From NCBI GenBank assembly GCA_039908285.1, contig JAMOBE010000105.1:1-12551 (forward strand): a stretch of DNA of 12,551 nt, given 5' to 3'. Source of the DNA: JAMOBE01 sp039908285 (GTDB lineage: Bacteria; Pseudomonadota; Alphaproteobacteria; Rhodospirillales; Rhodospirillaceae). The position numbers and the translations under genes were made by a program. Below the pieces are notes generated by a model. It was given only the letters and a program-made list of their open reading frames with translations. It was not told where the DNA came from and made no database searches. Positions 1 through 7,574 of this stretch are shown here, one piece after another. The first letter of the stretch is position 1. Each line of letters opens with the position of its first letter.

Positions 1-56
1 CCCCCCCCCCCGGCAACCGGCACCATTTCGGGAGCTTCGGCACCCCCCTCACCCAA

Positions 57-86
57 CCCTCTCCCCCCGGAAGAGGGGGGAGAGGG
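57..86. repeat. Perfect 12-bp hairpin repeat
   Basis: CCCTCTCCCCCC (57-68) and its exact reverse complement (75-86) enclose a 6-base loop. The same CCCTCYCCCC core occurs in the two MITE-like copies at 1477 and 4181, so this looks like a member or fragment of a dispersed palindromic repeat family. It could act as a bidirectional terminator or mRNA-stabilising hairpin, but there is no T-tract. Confidence 0.75.
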
Positions 87-132
87 AGTGAAGGTGGCGG
101 TTCTCACTTCACCCGATTGCCCTCCTATTGCC

Positions 133-160
133 TTGAAGGAGGGGTGCGAAGGAGTATGAA
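133..160 (+). promoter_or_regulatory. Candidate sigma-70-type promoter for the small basic gene
   Basis: TTGAAG (133-138) and TATGAA (155-160) are separated by 16 bases, and the ATG of the lysine-rich gene follows about 70 bases downstream. The match is partial and was made by eye, so this is only a plausible promoter. Confidence 0.35.
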
Positions 161-231
161 TTGTGTTAGAGTCGGGGCCGTCGGGAGAACACGGCCGGGT
201 TTCTCCGGCTCTCAACACGAAAGGGACGGTC

Positions 232-351
232 ATGGCCAAGGGTGAACAGAAGAGCAATCGTGAGAAGAAGAAACCGAAAGCCGTCAAGCCGAAGACGATC
301 GCGGCGGCCCCATCCACCAAGGGAGCGCAACCACCGCCCAAGGCGAAGTGA
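232..351 (+). CDS. Small lysine-rich conserved protein (39 aa)
   Basis: This short, very basic protein starts MAKGEQKSNREKKKPK and ends in a proline/lysine tail (PPPKAK). It has no membrane segment and no recognisable fold. I recall similar 35-60 residue proteins beginning MAKGQ..SNRE.KKPK as widespread unnamed alphaproteobacterial proteins, but I cannot give a function. The start at 232 is chosen because AAAGGGACGG lies just upstream as a ribosome binding site and because the conserved opening begins there. The open frame extends back to 163, but the extra 23 residues look like noncoding DNA. A role with nucleic acids is possible from charge alone and is speculation. It stands alone between a repeat and a pseudogene scrap. 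Confidence 0.7.
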   Translation: MAKGEQKSNREKKKPKAVKPKTIAAAPSTKGAQPPPKAK

Positions 352-468
352 CCCGGGAGAAGGGGGGCGTGGCCGAGTCGTGCGTTCCCGCGCCGCCGCC
401 ACGCCACCCGCCCGCGCCACCCGCCCGCAAAGTCCCGCTCGTGGGATGCGCCCGCGGCCCGGCAGTCC

Positions 469-621
469 TCACGGCCCGATCATCACGAACGGCGCCCAGT
501 TTTCGGCGGGCTCGCCCCGCTTGTGCCAGGCGAGTTTGACCGCCCGCAGCGCCGCCGGCGGGTCGCTGGCGGTTTTCTGGTCCAGCCAGGTCTTATAGAA
601 GTCCTCCATGAACCGGGACAC
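469..621 (-). pseudogene. C-terminal remnant of a CHAT-domain protein
   Basis: The minus-strand frame ending at 469 encodes RFMEDFYKTWLDQ, then a PAALRAVKLAW helix, and finishes WAPFVMIGP. This matches the usual end of CHAT (caspase-like HetF-associated) domains: F.EDFY..L, then ALR.A.LA, then WAPF.LIG. About 47 residues are homologous. The frame stays open to 681, but the upstream peptide lacks the preceding CHAT segment (the LWPV.D strand) and the catalytic His and Cys regions. I therefore call it a degraded fragment, not a small gene. CHAT proteases occur in stress and defence modules, such as those paired with TPR or gasdermin-type partners, but no partner is left here. The upper boundary is approximate. 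Confidence 0.6.
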
Positions 622-1031
622 GCACGGCGTCCCCCGGACCCCCACGATCAATTGGTGCCACCCTCTCGCAAAAGGGGACACGACCGACTCCTACTCTTGT
701 CCATTTTGTGGTGGAGCGCAACACCGGAACACGCTACACTAACCGCGCGTTCCATCCACCGTGAAGGGCGTAAGCGGGGAAAAGGGGTGTGACAGCACCC
801 CCCCTCCCCTGACCAAACCTCGCTTTAGGAGAGCAAGGCCACGGCTGCTCATGACTATAACCGAAAGCGCACCGATACCACAGCTTTGCCAAACGATCCG
901 GCGGCTGAAAGGATGGGTGCGTCCGGAGGCTGAAGGACGGGCGCCGGCGGGTCGGGTTTCCCGGCTTGTCTGGTTCTGGCCCGGCCCGTTGCATCCGCGC
1001 CCGTCCGGCCTCCGGCCGGCTTTCGCCGACC
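622..1031. other. Noncoding stretch with minor repeats
   Basis: I see no convincing gene here. It contains an imperfect inverted repeat CAAAAGGGGACA (669-680) / TGTCCATTTTG (698-708), a GGGGTG/CACCCC hairpin (784-801), an imperfect tandem repeat of about 24 bases (roughly 898-947, sharing GGCTGAA and GGA.GGG.GC), and a CCGGCC-TCC-GGCCGG palindrome (1005-1019) just before the nuclease gene. Together with the CHAT scrap it reads as decayed DNA. Confidence 0.5.
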
Positions 1032-1460
1032 ATGTACCCTCATCCCGCCGTCCTGGTGGCGGCGGTTCTGCTCGCGACTCCGGCGTCCGCGGAGGAGCTT
1101 GCCGGTCCCTATTCGGCCGAGATCATCCGCGTCATCGACGGCGACACCGTCGAGGCCAAGGTCCACCTCTGGCTCGGCCTCCACCAGACCATCGCCGTCC
1201 GCCTGGCCGGCATCGATGCCCCCGAACTCCACGGCAAATGCCAGGGCGAGCCCGAGGCCGCCCGCGCCGCCCGTGACCACCTGGCGAGCCTTATCGGCTC
1301 CGGCCCGGTGTTTCTCTCCGCCATCCGCCGGGACAAGTACGGCGGCCGCGTCCTGGCCACCCTCCATCTGCCCTCCGGCGAGAACGTGGCCCACACCCTC
1401 CTCACCTCCGGCCACGCCCGCCCCGCCGGCAGAGGCCGCGTCCCCCGGTGCTCCCCATGA
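1032..1460 (+). CDS. Secreted staphylococcal-nuclease-like (TNase) protein
   Basis: This 142-residue protein has a signal peptide (hydrophobic 5-18, likely cut after ATPASA at 20) and one SNase-like OB-fold domain (about 28-130). The family's active-site pattern is present: RVIDGDT with D36/D38, R58 in RLAGIDAPE with D62 and E65, and R106 in DKYGGRVLA. These correspond to the metal-binding Asp residues, Arg35, Asp40/Glu43 and Arg87 of S. aureus nuclease. An active, Ca-dependent phosphodiesterase acting on DNA or RNA in the periplasm or outside the cell is therefore likely. The start at 1032 is preferred because it puts the signal peptide at the N-terminus; the frame opens at 966. The tail (GHARPAGRGRVPRCSP) is short but close to the family's usual ending. 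It converges on purA, with repeat copy 1 between. Confidence 0.85.
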   Translation: MYPHPAVLVAAVLLATPASAEELAGPYSAEIIRVIDGDTVEAKVHLWLGLHQTIAVRLAGIDAPELHGKCQGEPEAARAARDHLASLIGSGPVFLSAIRRDKYGGRVLATLHLPSGENVAHTLLTSGHARPAGRGRVPRCSP

Positions 1461-1476
1461 CGCCCGCCGCAAATTC

Positions 1477-1556
1477 AAGCCCTCCCCCTCGATGGGGGAG
1501 GGCTTAAGTTTGCTGGAGACTTGTGTGCATACGGTAGCCCATCGAGGGAGAGGGCT

Positions 1557-1558
<2 letters not shown>
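1477..1558. repeat. MITE-like repeat, copy 1
   Basis: The left end AAGCCCTCCCCCTCGATGGG (1477-1496) and the right end 1538-1557 are inverted repeats matching at 19 of 20 positions. The left end continues into its own hairpin (12-bp stem, 1477-1488 with 1494-1505, loop TCGAT). The middle holds CTTAAGTTTGCTGGA and GTGTGCATACGGTAGC. The same element occurs reversed at 4181-4272. It has no coding capacity. It sits between convergent genes, where its hairpins could terminate both transcripts. Confidence 0.8.
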
Positions 1559-2846
<1,288 letters not shown>

Positions 2847-2862
2847 CGTCGCACTGCCCCCG

Positions 2863-4011
2863 TCAGGTAATGTCTGGTGTTTGCGCCGGCCGGCCGTCCA
2901 CATAGGCATGGGAGCACCGCATGCGAACGGCTTCGCCGAGGAGATCCGGCACCGACACAAGGGCCGTCACCGTGATCCAGTCTTGTCGCTGAAGGTCCCG
3001 TGCCACGGCGCGGGATGTCCCGTGGGGCAGCAGGATTCGCCGCCGCGGCCGGGGCCGGGGCAGGATGTCCAGCAGGGCGTCGACGAACACGGTGGCTCCC
3101 GTCGCCGGCTCGCCGTCCCCGGCCAGATAGCGGCCTCCGCGTCCCAGCTCGCCCTGAGCCCCGCGGGCGAAAATGGCGAAGCTCACCCCGGCATGGTACT
3201 CGAAGCCGCGATGCTCCACCGGGTCCACGGTCAGCGTCAGGCCTGGGGCACCGGTCCGCACCAGCCGCACCACCTCCGCCAGGGCGTCCCGCTCGGCGGC
3301 GGCGGCGGCCGGCAGGGTGAGGGCGGCCAGCGCGGCCACGGCCCGGTCGGCCGGTCCCGCCGCCGCCAGCAGCGCGCCAAGGGTCGCCGCCGCCGGCCCA
3401 CCAATGGCGGCGACCGCCGCCGCATCCCGGTGGTCCAGGGCATGGCGCAGCCGCGCGCGCGTCCCGTCGTCAAGGGTCATGCCGGCGCACAGGGCGGGCA
3501 CCAGGGTGGGCAGGTTGAGGTCGACCGAGACCCCGCTCACTCCAAGCGCCGTCAGCGCCTCGGCGGCCAGCAGCACCACCTCGGCGTCGGCCTCGGGCAT
3601 GGCGGCGCCGATCAGCTCCACGCCGGCCTGGGTGAACTGGCGCTCCGGGCGAAGCTGGGAGCCCTTGACCCGCAGCACCTGGCCGGCATAGGCGAGCCGC
3701 AGAGGCCGCGGCGCGTTGACCAGCCGGGTGATGGCGATGCGGGCCACCTGCGGCGTCATGTCGGGACGCACGCCCATCATGTGCTGGGACAGGGGGTCCA
3801 TGAAGCGGAAGGTCTGCTCGGCGGTGTCCGCTCCGGCGGCCGACAGCAGGCTGTCCTCGAACTCGGCCAGCGGCGGCTTGACCCGCTCGAAGCCATTGGC
3901 GGCGAAGGCGGCCAGCAGGCGGCCGATCACCCACGCCTCGAACTCGGCCTCCGGCGGCAGAACGTCACGGAGTCCGGCTGGCAACAAGGCCCTGTTGGTG
4001 GGTTCGCTCAT
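2863..4011 (-). CDS. hisZ: ATP phosphoribosyltransferase regulatory subunit
   Basis: This 382-residue HisRS-like protein opens with LLPAGLRDVLPPEA, a typical HisZ start. It has a class II synthetase-like core: PPLAEFEDSLL (46-56), VRPDMTPQVAR (81-91) and a motif-2 region with RPERQFTQAGVELIG (121-135). HisZ has no aminoacylation role. It assembles with the short form of HisG and is needed for activity and feedback control at the first step of histidine synthesis. The length fits HisZ better than HisRS (about 420), and no anticodon-binding domain is seen. hisG is not in the window. The gene is followed closely by purA, joining histidine and purine nucleotide synthesis, which share ATP and AICAR. 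Confidence 0.93.
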   Translation of the reverse strand: MSEPTNRALLPAGLRDVLPPEAEFEAWVIGRLLAAFAANGFERVKPPLAEFEDSLLSAAGADTAEQTFRFMDPLSQHMMGVRPDMTPQVARIAITRLVNAPRPLRLAYAGQVLRVKGSQLRPERQFTQAGVELIGAAMPEADAEVVLLAAEALTALGVSGVSVDLNLPTLVPALCAGMTLDDGTRARLRHALDHRDAAAVAAIGGPAAATLGALLAAAGPADRAVAALAALTLPAAAAAERDALAEVVRLVRTGAPGLTLTVDPVEHRGFEYHAGVSFAIFARGAQGELGRGGRYLAGDGEPATGATVFVDALLDILPRPRPRRRILLPHGTSRAVARDLQRQDWITVTALVSVPDLLGEAVRMRCSHAYVDGRPAQTPDIT

Positions 4012-4113
4012 CGGGGACGGTGCTGCTGCGTGATCCAGGCCAGGGCGGGAGAGAGGGGGAGCCCCGGAGCGGGCGAGTCACCTCGTCCCCACTCCACGAT
4101 CATCCCCCTTCGG

Positions 4114-4142
4114 TTAGTACCGCTTTTGACGGCGGACGGCAA
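4114..4142 (-). promoter_or_regulatory. Candidate promoter of hisZ-purA
   Basis: On the minus strand TTGCCG (4142-4137) and TACTAA (4119-4114) are separated by 17 bases, about 100 bases before the hisZ start. The -35 is fair and the -10 weak. The position, between repeat copy 2 and hisZ, fits a promoter that keeps hisZ-purA independent of thpR. Confidence 0.35.
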
Positions 4143-4180
4143 ACGGAAAAGGCAGGCAGGGCAATCGGGTGAACCTATCG

Positions 4181-4272
4181 AAAGCCCTCTCCCCCCTCAA
4201 GCTACCGTATGCACACTAGTTTCCAGCAAACCTCCAGCAAACTTAAGCCCTCCCCCTCGATGGGGGAGAGGG
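4181..4272. repeat. MITE-like repeat, copy 2 (inverted relative to copy 1)
   Basis: Read on the plus strand this matches the reverse complement of copy 1: AAAGCCCTCTCCC, then GCTACCGTATGCACAC (16 identical bases), then TCCAGCAAAC, then TTAAGCCCTCCCCC and a G-rich return arm. Differences are an extra CTCCAGCAAAC unit (a tandem duplication around 4222-4242), a changed block at about 4194-4200, and a hairpin loop in the opposite orientation (TCGAT where the reversed copy 1 has ATCGA). It lies 11 bases after the thpR stop and may terminate that transcript. Confidence 0.8.
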
Positions 4273-4283
4273 AGTGGAAGATG

Positions 4284-4835
4284 TCAGGGCGGGGTGACCG
4301 CGTCCAGGGGGTACTCGGCCTCGGCGACATAGCTGGCGCCGCCGCGGCCAAGGTGGCTGGAAAACAGGGTGAAGCGGGCGACCGGGAACGGCTCCAGGCG
4401 GAACGGCGCGTTGGCGGCCAGGAAGTCCTGGACCCGGGACGGCGTCGCTCCTTTAAGCCGCGCCAGGGTGACGTGGGGGGTGAAGCGGCGCCCGTCGGTG
4501 GCTGGACAGACCTGGGTCACCGCCCTCTGGATCCGGTCGTGCAGGTGCAGGAGCGGCGGGCTCCTGTCCACCCCGGCATACAGGGAGTGGACCCGATGAC
4601 CCTGCGAGAAGCTCCCCACTCCACCGATGGCCAACGTGACTCCGGGGGCGCGGACGGCCTCCAGCGCGGCATGGATCTCCTCGGCGGTATCCTCGGGCAC
4701 CTCGCCGATGAAGTGCAGAGTCACGTGATAGCTCTCGGGCTCGAGCCAGCGCGCCCCGGGAATGCCCCCCGCCAGCGCCGCGAGGCGATCACGCACCGCA
4801 TCAGGCAGGTCGATGGCGACGAACAGACGGATCAT
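4284..4835 (-). CDS. thpR: RNA 2',3'-cyclic phosphodiesterase (LigT/2H family)
   Basis: This 183-residue member of the 2H phosphoesterase family carries both catalytic H-x-T motifs: HVTL at 37-40 and HVTL at 121-124. The N-terminus MIRLFVAIDLP is typical of ThpR. The family opens 2',3'-cyclic phosphates on RNA to 2'-phosphates and was first known for 2'-5' RNA ligase activity; the biological substrate in bacteria is not settled. The length is normal, there is no signal peptide, and it is presumably cytosolic. It starts 41 bases after the eipB stop on the same strand, so the two may share a transcript. Repeat copy 2 follows its stop. No strong ribosome binding site is seen; an AGG directly abuts the ATG. 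Confidence 0.92.
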   Translation of the reverse strand: MIRLFVAIDLPDAVRDRLAALAGGIPGARWLEPESYHVTLHFIGEVPEDTAEEIHAALEAVRAPGVTLAIGGVGSFSQGHRVHSLYAGVDRSPPLLHLHDRIQRAVTQVCPATDGRRFTPHVTLARLKGATPSRVQDFLAANAPFRLEPFPVARFTLFSSHLGRGGASYVAEAEYPLDAVTPP

Positions 4836-4876
4836 CCTGATACTACCGTCATATACCGGCGAGCGGCTTCACCCTC

Positions 4877-5707
4877 TCAGCACCCAGGCTTGGGCAGGGC
4901 CTTGAGGTCGCGGACGCGGGCGGTCAGGCTGAAGGCGCCGTAGTCCTGGAGGACCTCCTCGGCCACGCTGTTGTCGTGGTAGCGCACGCCGACCTCGTGG
5001 AACGGGGTGACATCGTCGGTATCGGTGCGGAAATAGGCGAGATGCATCCGCCAGGACGGAGTCGCCGCCACCAGGGGATCCGTGTTCTCGCCGGCGGTGC
5101 CGACGGGCAGGCTGCGGCCCAGCAGCATGTTGACATCGAAGGGAGGCGCCACCAGGGTGCCATCGAACACCTTGCGCAGCACCGAGCGCTCGCCGGCCAT
5201 GGCCCGCTCCACCAGCACCATGGCGTGGCGGGTCGGAAACAGGGTGCCGGCGGGCAGGGGGATGGTGGTGGGCTCGGGCTGTTCGAAGCGGGCCTCGCCG
5301 GTCTGGCCCACGCCGTCGAGGCGGGCGGTCCCCGTGATGGTCTCGGTGGTCTCGCCGTCGCGGGTGCTGGTGACCCGGAAGCGGTATGACAGGCCGTCCT
5401 TCGACTCCCAGGCGACGAAGTGCCAGCCGGTCGCCACCTGCGCCCCCTGATCGTCCACCATATCCAGGGAATTGTGAGTCTCGACCGTCCAGCCGTCGCA
5501 GACGTCGATGAAGCGGTAGATCATGCGCCCGCGCGCCCCCACCACCCCGGAGCCGGACCGCAGGGTGGCCAGGGACACGTCATACACGGCCTCGTGACTG
5601 GCCGGGTCGGGGGCCACCGGGCCGGGAGGCACGGGGTCAGCCGCCCACACGGTGCCGGCAAGGCACAGCGTGGCCACCATTCCAACAACGATCCCGCCGC
5701 GGGCCAT
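4877..5707 (-). CDS. eipB: Periplasmic envelope-integrity protein, EipB/DUF1849 family
   Basis: This 276-residue exported protein has a signal peptide (hydrophobic 5-21, cut near VWAAD). It shows the DUF1849 pattern: AVYDVSLA (40-47), a GRMIYRF strand (60-66), C70 in VCDGW, GTLFPTRHAMVL, VFDGT, and DYGAFSLTARVRDLKAL before a C-terminal Cys at residue 276. In Brucella EipB two conserved cysteines at nearly these positions form a disulfide that closes a spiral-shaped beta protein needed for envelope stability; C70 and C276 fit this. It is restricted largely to alphaproteobacteria, supporting the lineage call. The start at 5707 is fixed by the signal peptide, with GGGAG about 12 bases upstream. 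It is divergent from the GGDEF gene. Confidence 0.88.
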   Translation of the reverse strand: MARGGIVVGMVATLCLAGTVWAADPVPPGPVAPDPASHEAVYDVSLATLRSGSGVVGARGRMIYRFIDVCDGWTVETHNSLDMVDDQGAQVATGWHFVAWESKDGLSYRFRVTSTRDGETTETITGTARLDGVGQTGEARFEQPEPTTIPLPAGTLFPTRHAMVLVERAMAGERSVLRKVFDGTLVAPPFDVNMLLGRSLPVGTAGENTDPLVAATPSWRMHLAYFRTDTDDVTPFHEVGVRYHDNSVAEEVLQDYGAFSLTARVRDLKALPKPGC

Positions 5708-5811
5708 GTCCCAACGTCTCCCTGCCTGGTGCCGACGCCACCGGTCAAAGCCGGGGACACGGACACTTTACCACGTTCGCGGGTGGGATCCGCAATGCCC
5801 GCTCCGGGACC

Positions 5812-5875
5812 GGTGGGACAAATCTGCCGGGTGAAGGCGCCGGCCGCGTCCTCCACCCGGCAGACTCTGCCTACC
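5812..5875. repeat. 22-bp imperfect inverted repeat between eipB and the GGDEF gene
   Basis: TCTGCCGGGTG (5823-5833) and CACCCGGCAGA (5854-5864) are perfect 11-base inverted arms. The pairing continues outward with mismatches to GGT (5812) and ACC (5875), giving 17 of 22 matches. The centre is GC-rich. It could be an operator for the divergent genes, a strong hairpin, or a small dispersed palindromic element. Confidence 0.65.
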
Positions 5876-5914
5876 AGGCCACACGACAGGCGCCAGTTCC
5901 CTGCCCCCGGGCGG

Positions 5915-5929
5915 TGGCATGGGGCTTGC
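5915..5929 (+). promoter_or_regulatory. Candidate sigma-54 promoter of the GGDEF gene
   Basis: TGGCATG, four bases, then TTGC gives the GG at 5916-5917 and GC at 5928-5929 with exactly 10 bases between, as in the -24/-12 consensus TGGCACG-N4-TTGC. Only one consensus core base differs (T for C). The implied transcript start near 5940 leaves a leader of about 48 bases. If real, expression needs RpoN and an enhancer-binding activator; no activator gene is visible here. Confidence 0.45.
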
Positions 5930-5988
5930 GTGACACTGCCCTGGCTCAACGAAAAAAATGCCAACGCCACCAAGCGGAAGGGGGCACC

Positions 5989-6816
5989 ATGAGCAACAAC
6001 GCCCAAACCAGTGGAATCGACCTTCTCAAGGCCTCTGATGCCGAAATCGCTGCGACACTGCGCCGCGCCGCCGCGGACCTGTCGCTGATCGGCCGTGCGG
6101 GACTCGACATGAGCGTGCCCTGGTTCGATCTGGTCAACAGCACCATCGCCATCGCCCTGGAGGCCCACGAGCGGCTGTACTCCAATACCGAGCGGCTGGC
6201 CCAGCTCGAGCGCCTGTCGCTCACCGACGAGCTGACCGGGCTCATGAACCGACGGGGCATCGAGGAGCGGCTGCGCCACGAGCTGGCGTGGTCTCAGCGC
6301 CACGGTGAGGGCGGTGTGCTGATCTTCCTCGACCTCGACGGCTTCAAGCCCATCAACGACACCTTCGGCCACGAGGCCGGCGACGAGGTATTGCGTCAGG
6401 TGGCGGGACTCCTGCGCGGCAACGTCCGCGAAAGCGACAGCGTCGGCCGCATCGGCGGCGACGAGTTCGTGGTCCTGATGCCGCGCAGCCCGCGCCACAC
6501 TGGCATGGCCCGCGCCGGCGATCTCGAGCACCTGATCAATCACGCCTATGCCACCTGGAATGGCGTCATGATTGCGATGCGCGCAAGCTGCGGCACCCAA
6601 TTTTTCGAGCCGGAAGACGACTGGAAGCAGGTGCTGCGCCAGGCCGACGCCGACATGTATCGCAAGAAGCAGGCGGGACGGGGCACCCTTGCCGCCAACG
6701 ACACCGGCCATCATGGCGCCGCGATCTTCGGCGTCGGCCAGGGAGCGGTTGCCCAGGGAGCGGTTGCCCAGGGAGCGGTTGCCCAGGGAGCGGTTGCCCA
6801 GGGAGCGGTTGCATGA
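5989..6816 (+). CDS. Diguanylate cyclase (GGDEF) with QGAVA repeat tail
   Basis: This 275-residue soluble protein makes cyclic di-GMP from two GTP. A helical N-terminal part (1-75) leads to the GGDEF domain (about 76-235). That domain has the entry motif LTDELTGLMNRRG (78-90), DLDGFKPINDTFGH with the metal-binding D115, the intact signature RIGGDEF (154-160), and QADADMYRKKQAGR. R147-x-x-D150 lies five residues before GGDEF, the standard inhibitory I-site, so product feedback is expected. No sensor domain or membrane segment is seen. The last 25 residues are QGAVA five times, an unusual tail. GGAAGGGG just before the ATG at 5989 sets the start; the frame opens at 5914 inside the promoter. A 168-residue gene follows after 39 bases and is probably co-transcribed. 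Confidence 0.92.
   Translation: MSNNAQTSGIDLLKASDAEIAATLRRAAADLSLIGRAGLDMSVPWFDLVNSTIAIALEAHERLYSNTERLAQLERLSLTDELTGLMNRRGIEERLRHELAWSQRHGEGGVLIFLDLDGFKPINDTFGHEAGDEVLRQVAGLLRGNVRESDSVGRIGGDEFVVLMPRSPRHTGMARAGDLEHLINHAYATWNGVMIAMRASCGTQFFEPEDDWKQVLRQADADMYRKKQAGRGTLAANDTGHHGAAIFGVGQGAVAQGAVAQGAVAQGAVAQGAVA
6739..6813 (+). repeat. Five exact 15-bp tandem repeats inside the GGDEF gene
   Basis: The unit CAGGGAGCGGTTGCC occurs five times in a row; only the final base of the last copy differs (A). The unit is five codons (QGAVA), so gain or loss of copies keeps the frame. The TGA stop follows immediately. Near-identical copies suggest recent expansion or ongoing slippage. Confidence 0.97.
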
Positions 6817-6855
6817 CGGGGCCGGGCGCCGCAGGCCGCGGGCCTGGATAAGACG

Positions 6856-7362
6856 ATGAAACTGGATGCGCTGTTCGGGTTTGATCTTGGGGATTTTCGC
6901 ACCGGCTCCCGCGACACGGCCTCCGCAGCCGCATCGCGCCGGGGCCGCGATGCGGCAGCTCCCCCCGGGGCCGCGGCGGCCTCTCCCCCGCCGGCCGGGC
7001 AGGAGGAGGAGCCCATCCTCCTCGCCGCCCCCGACACCGGACGGGATGTCCGCAACATGTCGCCCCGCGAGGTGGCCAACTTCGCCTATGACAACTACAT
7101 GAGCGGCGTGCTGAACTGGGACGAATACCGCATGCTGGGCTTTCCGGCAGAGCTGCATCCGGCGTTCGACAGCACCATCGGCGCCCTGACCGGGGAGAAG
7201 GCCGAGCCGGACCGTCCTCGGGACGTCATCGCCCAGTGGGAGGAACGCCTCGACTTCGAGCGCACGCACAACGCCGACAATCCCACCGTCATCAGCCGAA
7301 CGGAACGAATCCTGGACGTGCTGCGCTGGCAGGACGTGCCGAAATTGTCTCTGGAGGCGTAA
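6856..7362 (+). CDS. Conserved hypothetical protein downstream of the GGDEF gene (168 aa)
   Basis: I do not recognise a named family. Residues 1-17 are ordinary, 18-55 are low-complexity Ala/Pro/Arg/Glu and likely disordered, and 66-160 look like a compact helical domain. That domain carries NMSPREVANFAYDNYMSGVL, WDEYRMLGFPAELHP, GALTGEKAEPDRPRD and a final helix with ILDVLRW. The mix of charged and aromatic residues and the absence of a signal peptide indicate a cytosolic protein. I have an uncertain memory of similar sequences in Rhodospirillales near motility or flagellar genes. The position 39 bases after a diguanylate cyclase, probably in one transcript, would fit an output or partner role in motility, but this is inference. 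A 6-bp hairpin (6832-6846) lies between the two genes. Confidence 0.75.
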   Translation: MKLDALFGFDLGDFRTGSRDTASAAASRRGRDAAAPPGAAAASPPPAGQEEEPILLAAPDTGRDVRNMSPREVANFAYDNYMSGVLNWDEYRMLGFPAELHPAFDSTIGALTGEKAEPDRPRDVIAQWEERLDFERTHNADNPTVISRTERILDVLRWQDVPKLSLEA

Positions 7363-7417
7363 CCAGGGCTCCGACACCACGTCCTGGGACACGGCCCACG
7401 GAAATATCAGGTTTTCC

Positions 7418-7437
7418 CTGGAACCACCGCGTTCCAG
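7418..7437. terminator. Hairpin after the 168-aa gene
   Basis: CTGGAAC (7418-7424) and GTTCCAG (7431-7437) form a perfect 7-bp stem with a 6-base loop. It lies about 55 bases after the stop codon and just before the tRNA promoter. There is no T-tract, so intrinsic termination is uncertain. Confidence 0.35.
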
Positions 7438-7439
7438 CG

Positions 7440-7468
7440 TTGCAATGGCCAAGCTCCCCAGCTAAGCT
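7440..7468 (+). promoter_or_regulatory. Candidate promoter of tRNA-Ser
   Basis: TTGCAA (7440-7445) and TAAGCT (7463-7468) are 17 bases apart, and the mature tRNA begins 16 bases after the -10. A perfect palindrome GCTCCCGGGAGC (7466-7477) overlaps the discriminator region. Confidence 0.45.
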
Positions 7469-7483
7469 CCCGGGAGCCGATGG

Positions 7484-7574
7484 GGAGGGGTGGCCGAGCG
7501 GTCGAAGGCGCACGCCTGGAAAGTGTGTATACGTCAAAAGCGTATCGTGGGTTCGAATCCCACCCCCTCCGCCA
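7484..7574 (+). tRNA. tRNA-Ser (anticodon GGA)
   Basis: This 91-base gene folds as a class II tRNA. Acceptor GGAGGGG (7484-7490) pairs with CCCCTCC (7564-7570), followed by discriminator G and an encoded CCA (7572-7574). The D arm begins TGGCCGAGCGG. The anticodon loop CTGGAAA (7516-7522) presents GGA at 7518-7520, reading UCC and UCU. The long variable arm expected of tRNA-Ser is present, and the T arm is GTGGG-TTCGAAT-CCCAC. The antisense strand gives a familiar false protein (WDSNPRY...), which is not annotated. Confidence 0.97.

Noticed and set aside
1..11. Run of C at the left edge
   Set aside because: The homopolymer lies at the sequence end. It may be real or an assembly edge effect, and nothing can be concluded.
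734..1033. 99-residue minus-strand frame upstream of the nuclease
   Set aside because: It has no recognisable domain and no ribosome binding site, and it lies in repeat-rich decayed DNA. It could be part of a dispersed repeat, but I cannot support that.
855..1478. 207-residue minus-strand frame
   Set aside because: It is antisense to the nuclease gene, whose active-site residues and signal peptide are clear.
6739..6813. Possible CRISPR-like array
   Set aside because: The 15-bp units are directly adjacent with no spacers and lie in frame within a coding sequence.
5521..7452. 643-residue minus-strand open frame
   Set aside because: It runs antisense to the GGDEF gene and the 168-residue gene and into eipB in the wrong frame. 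Those genes carry conserved motifs, while this frame shows only composition-driven sequence and the repeat read as NRSLG.
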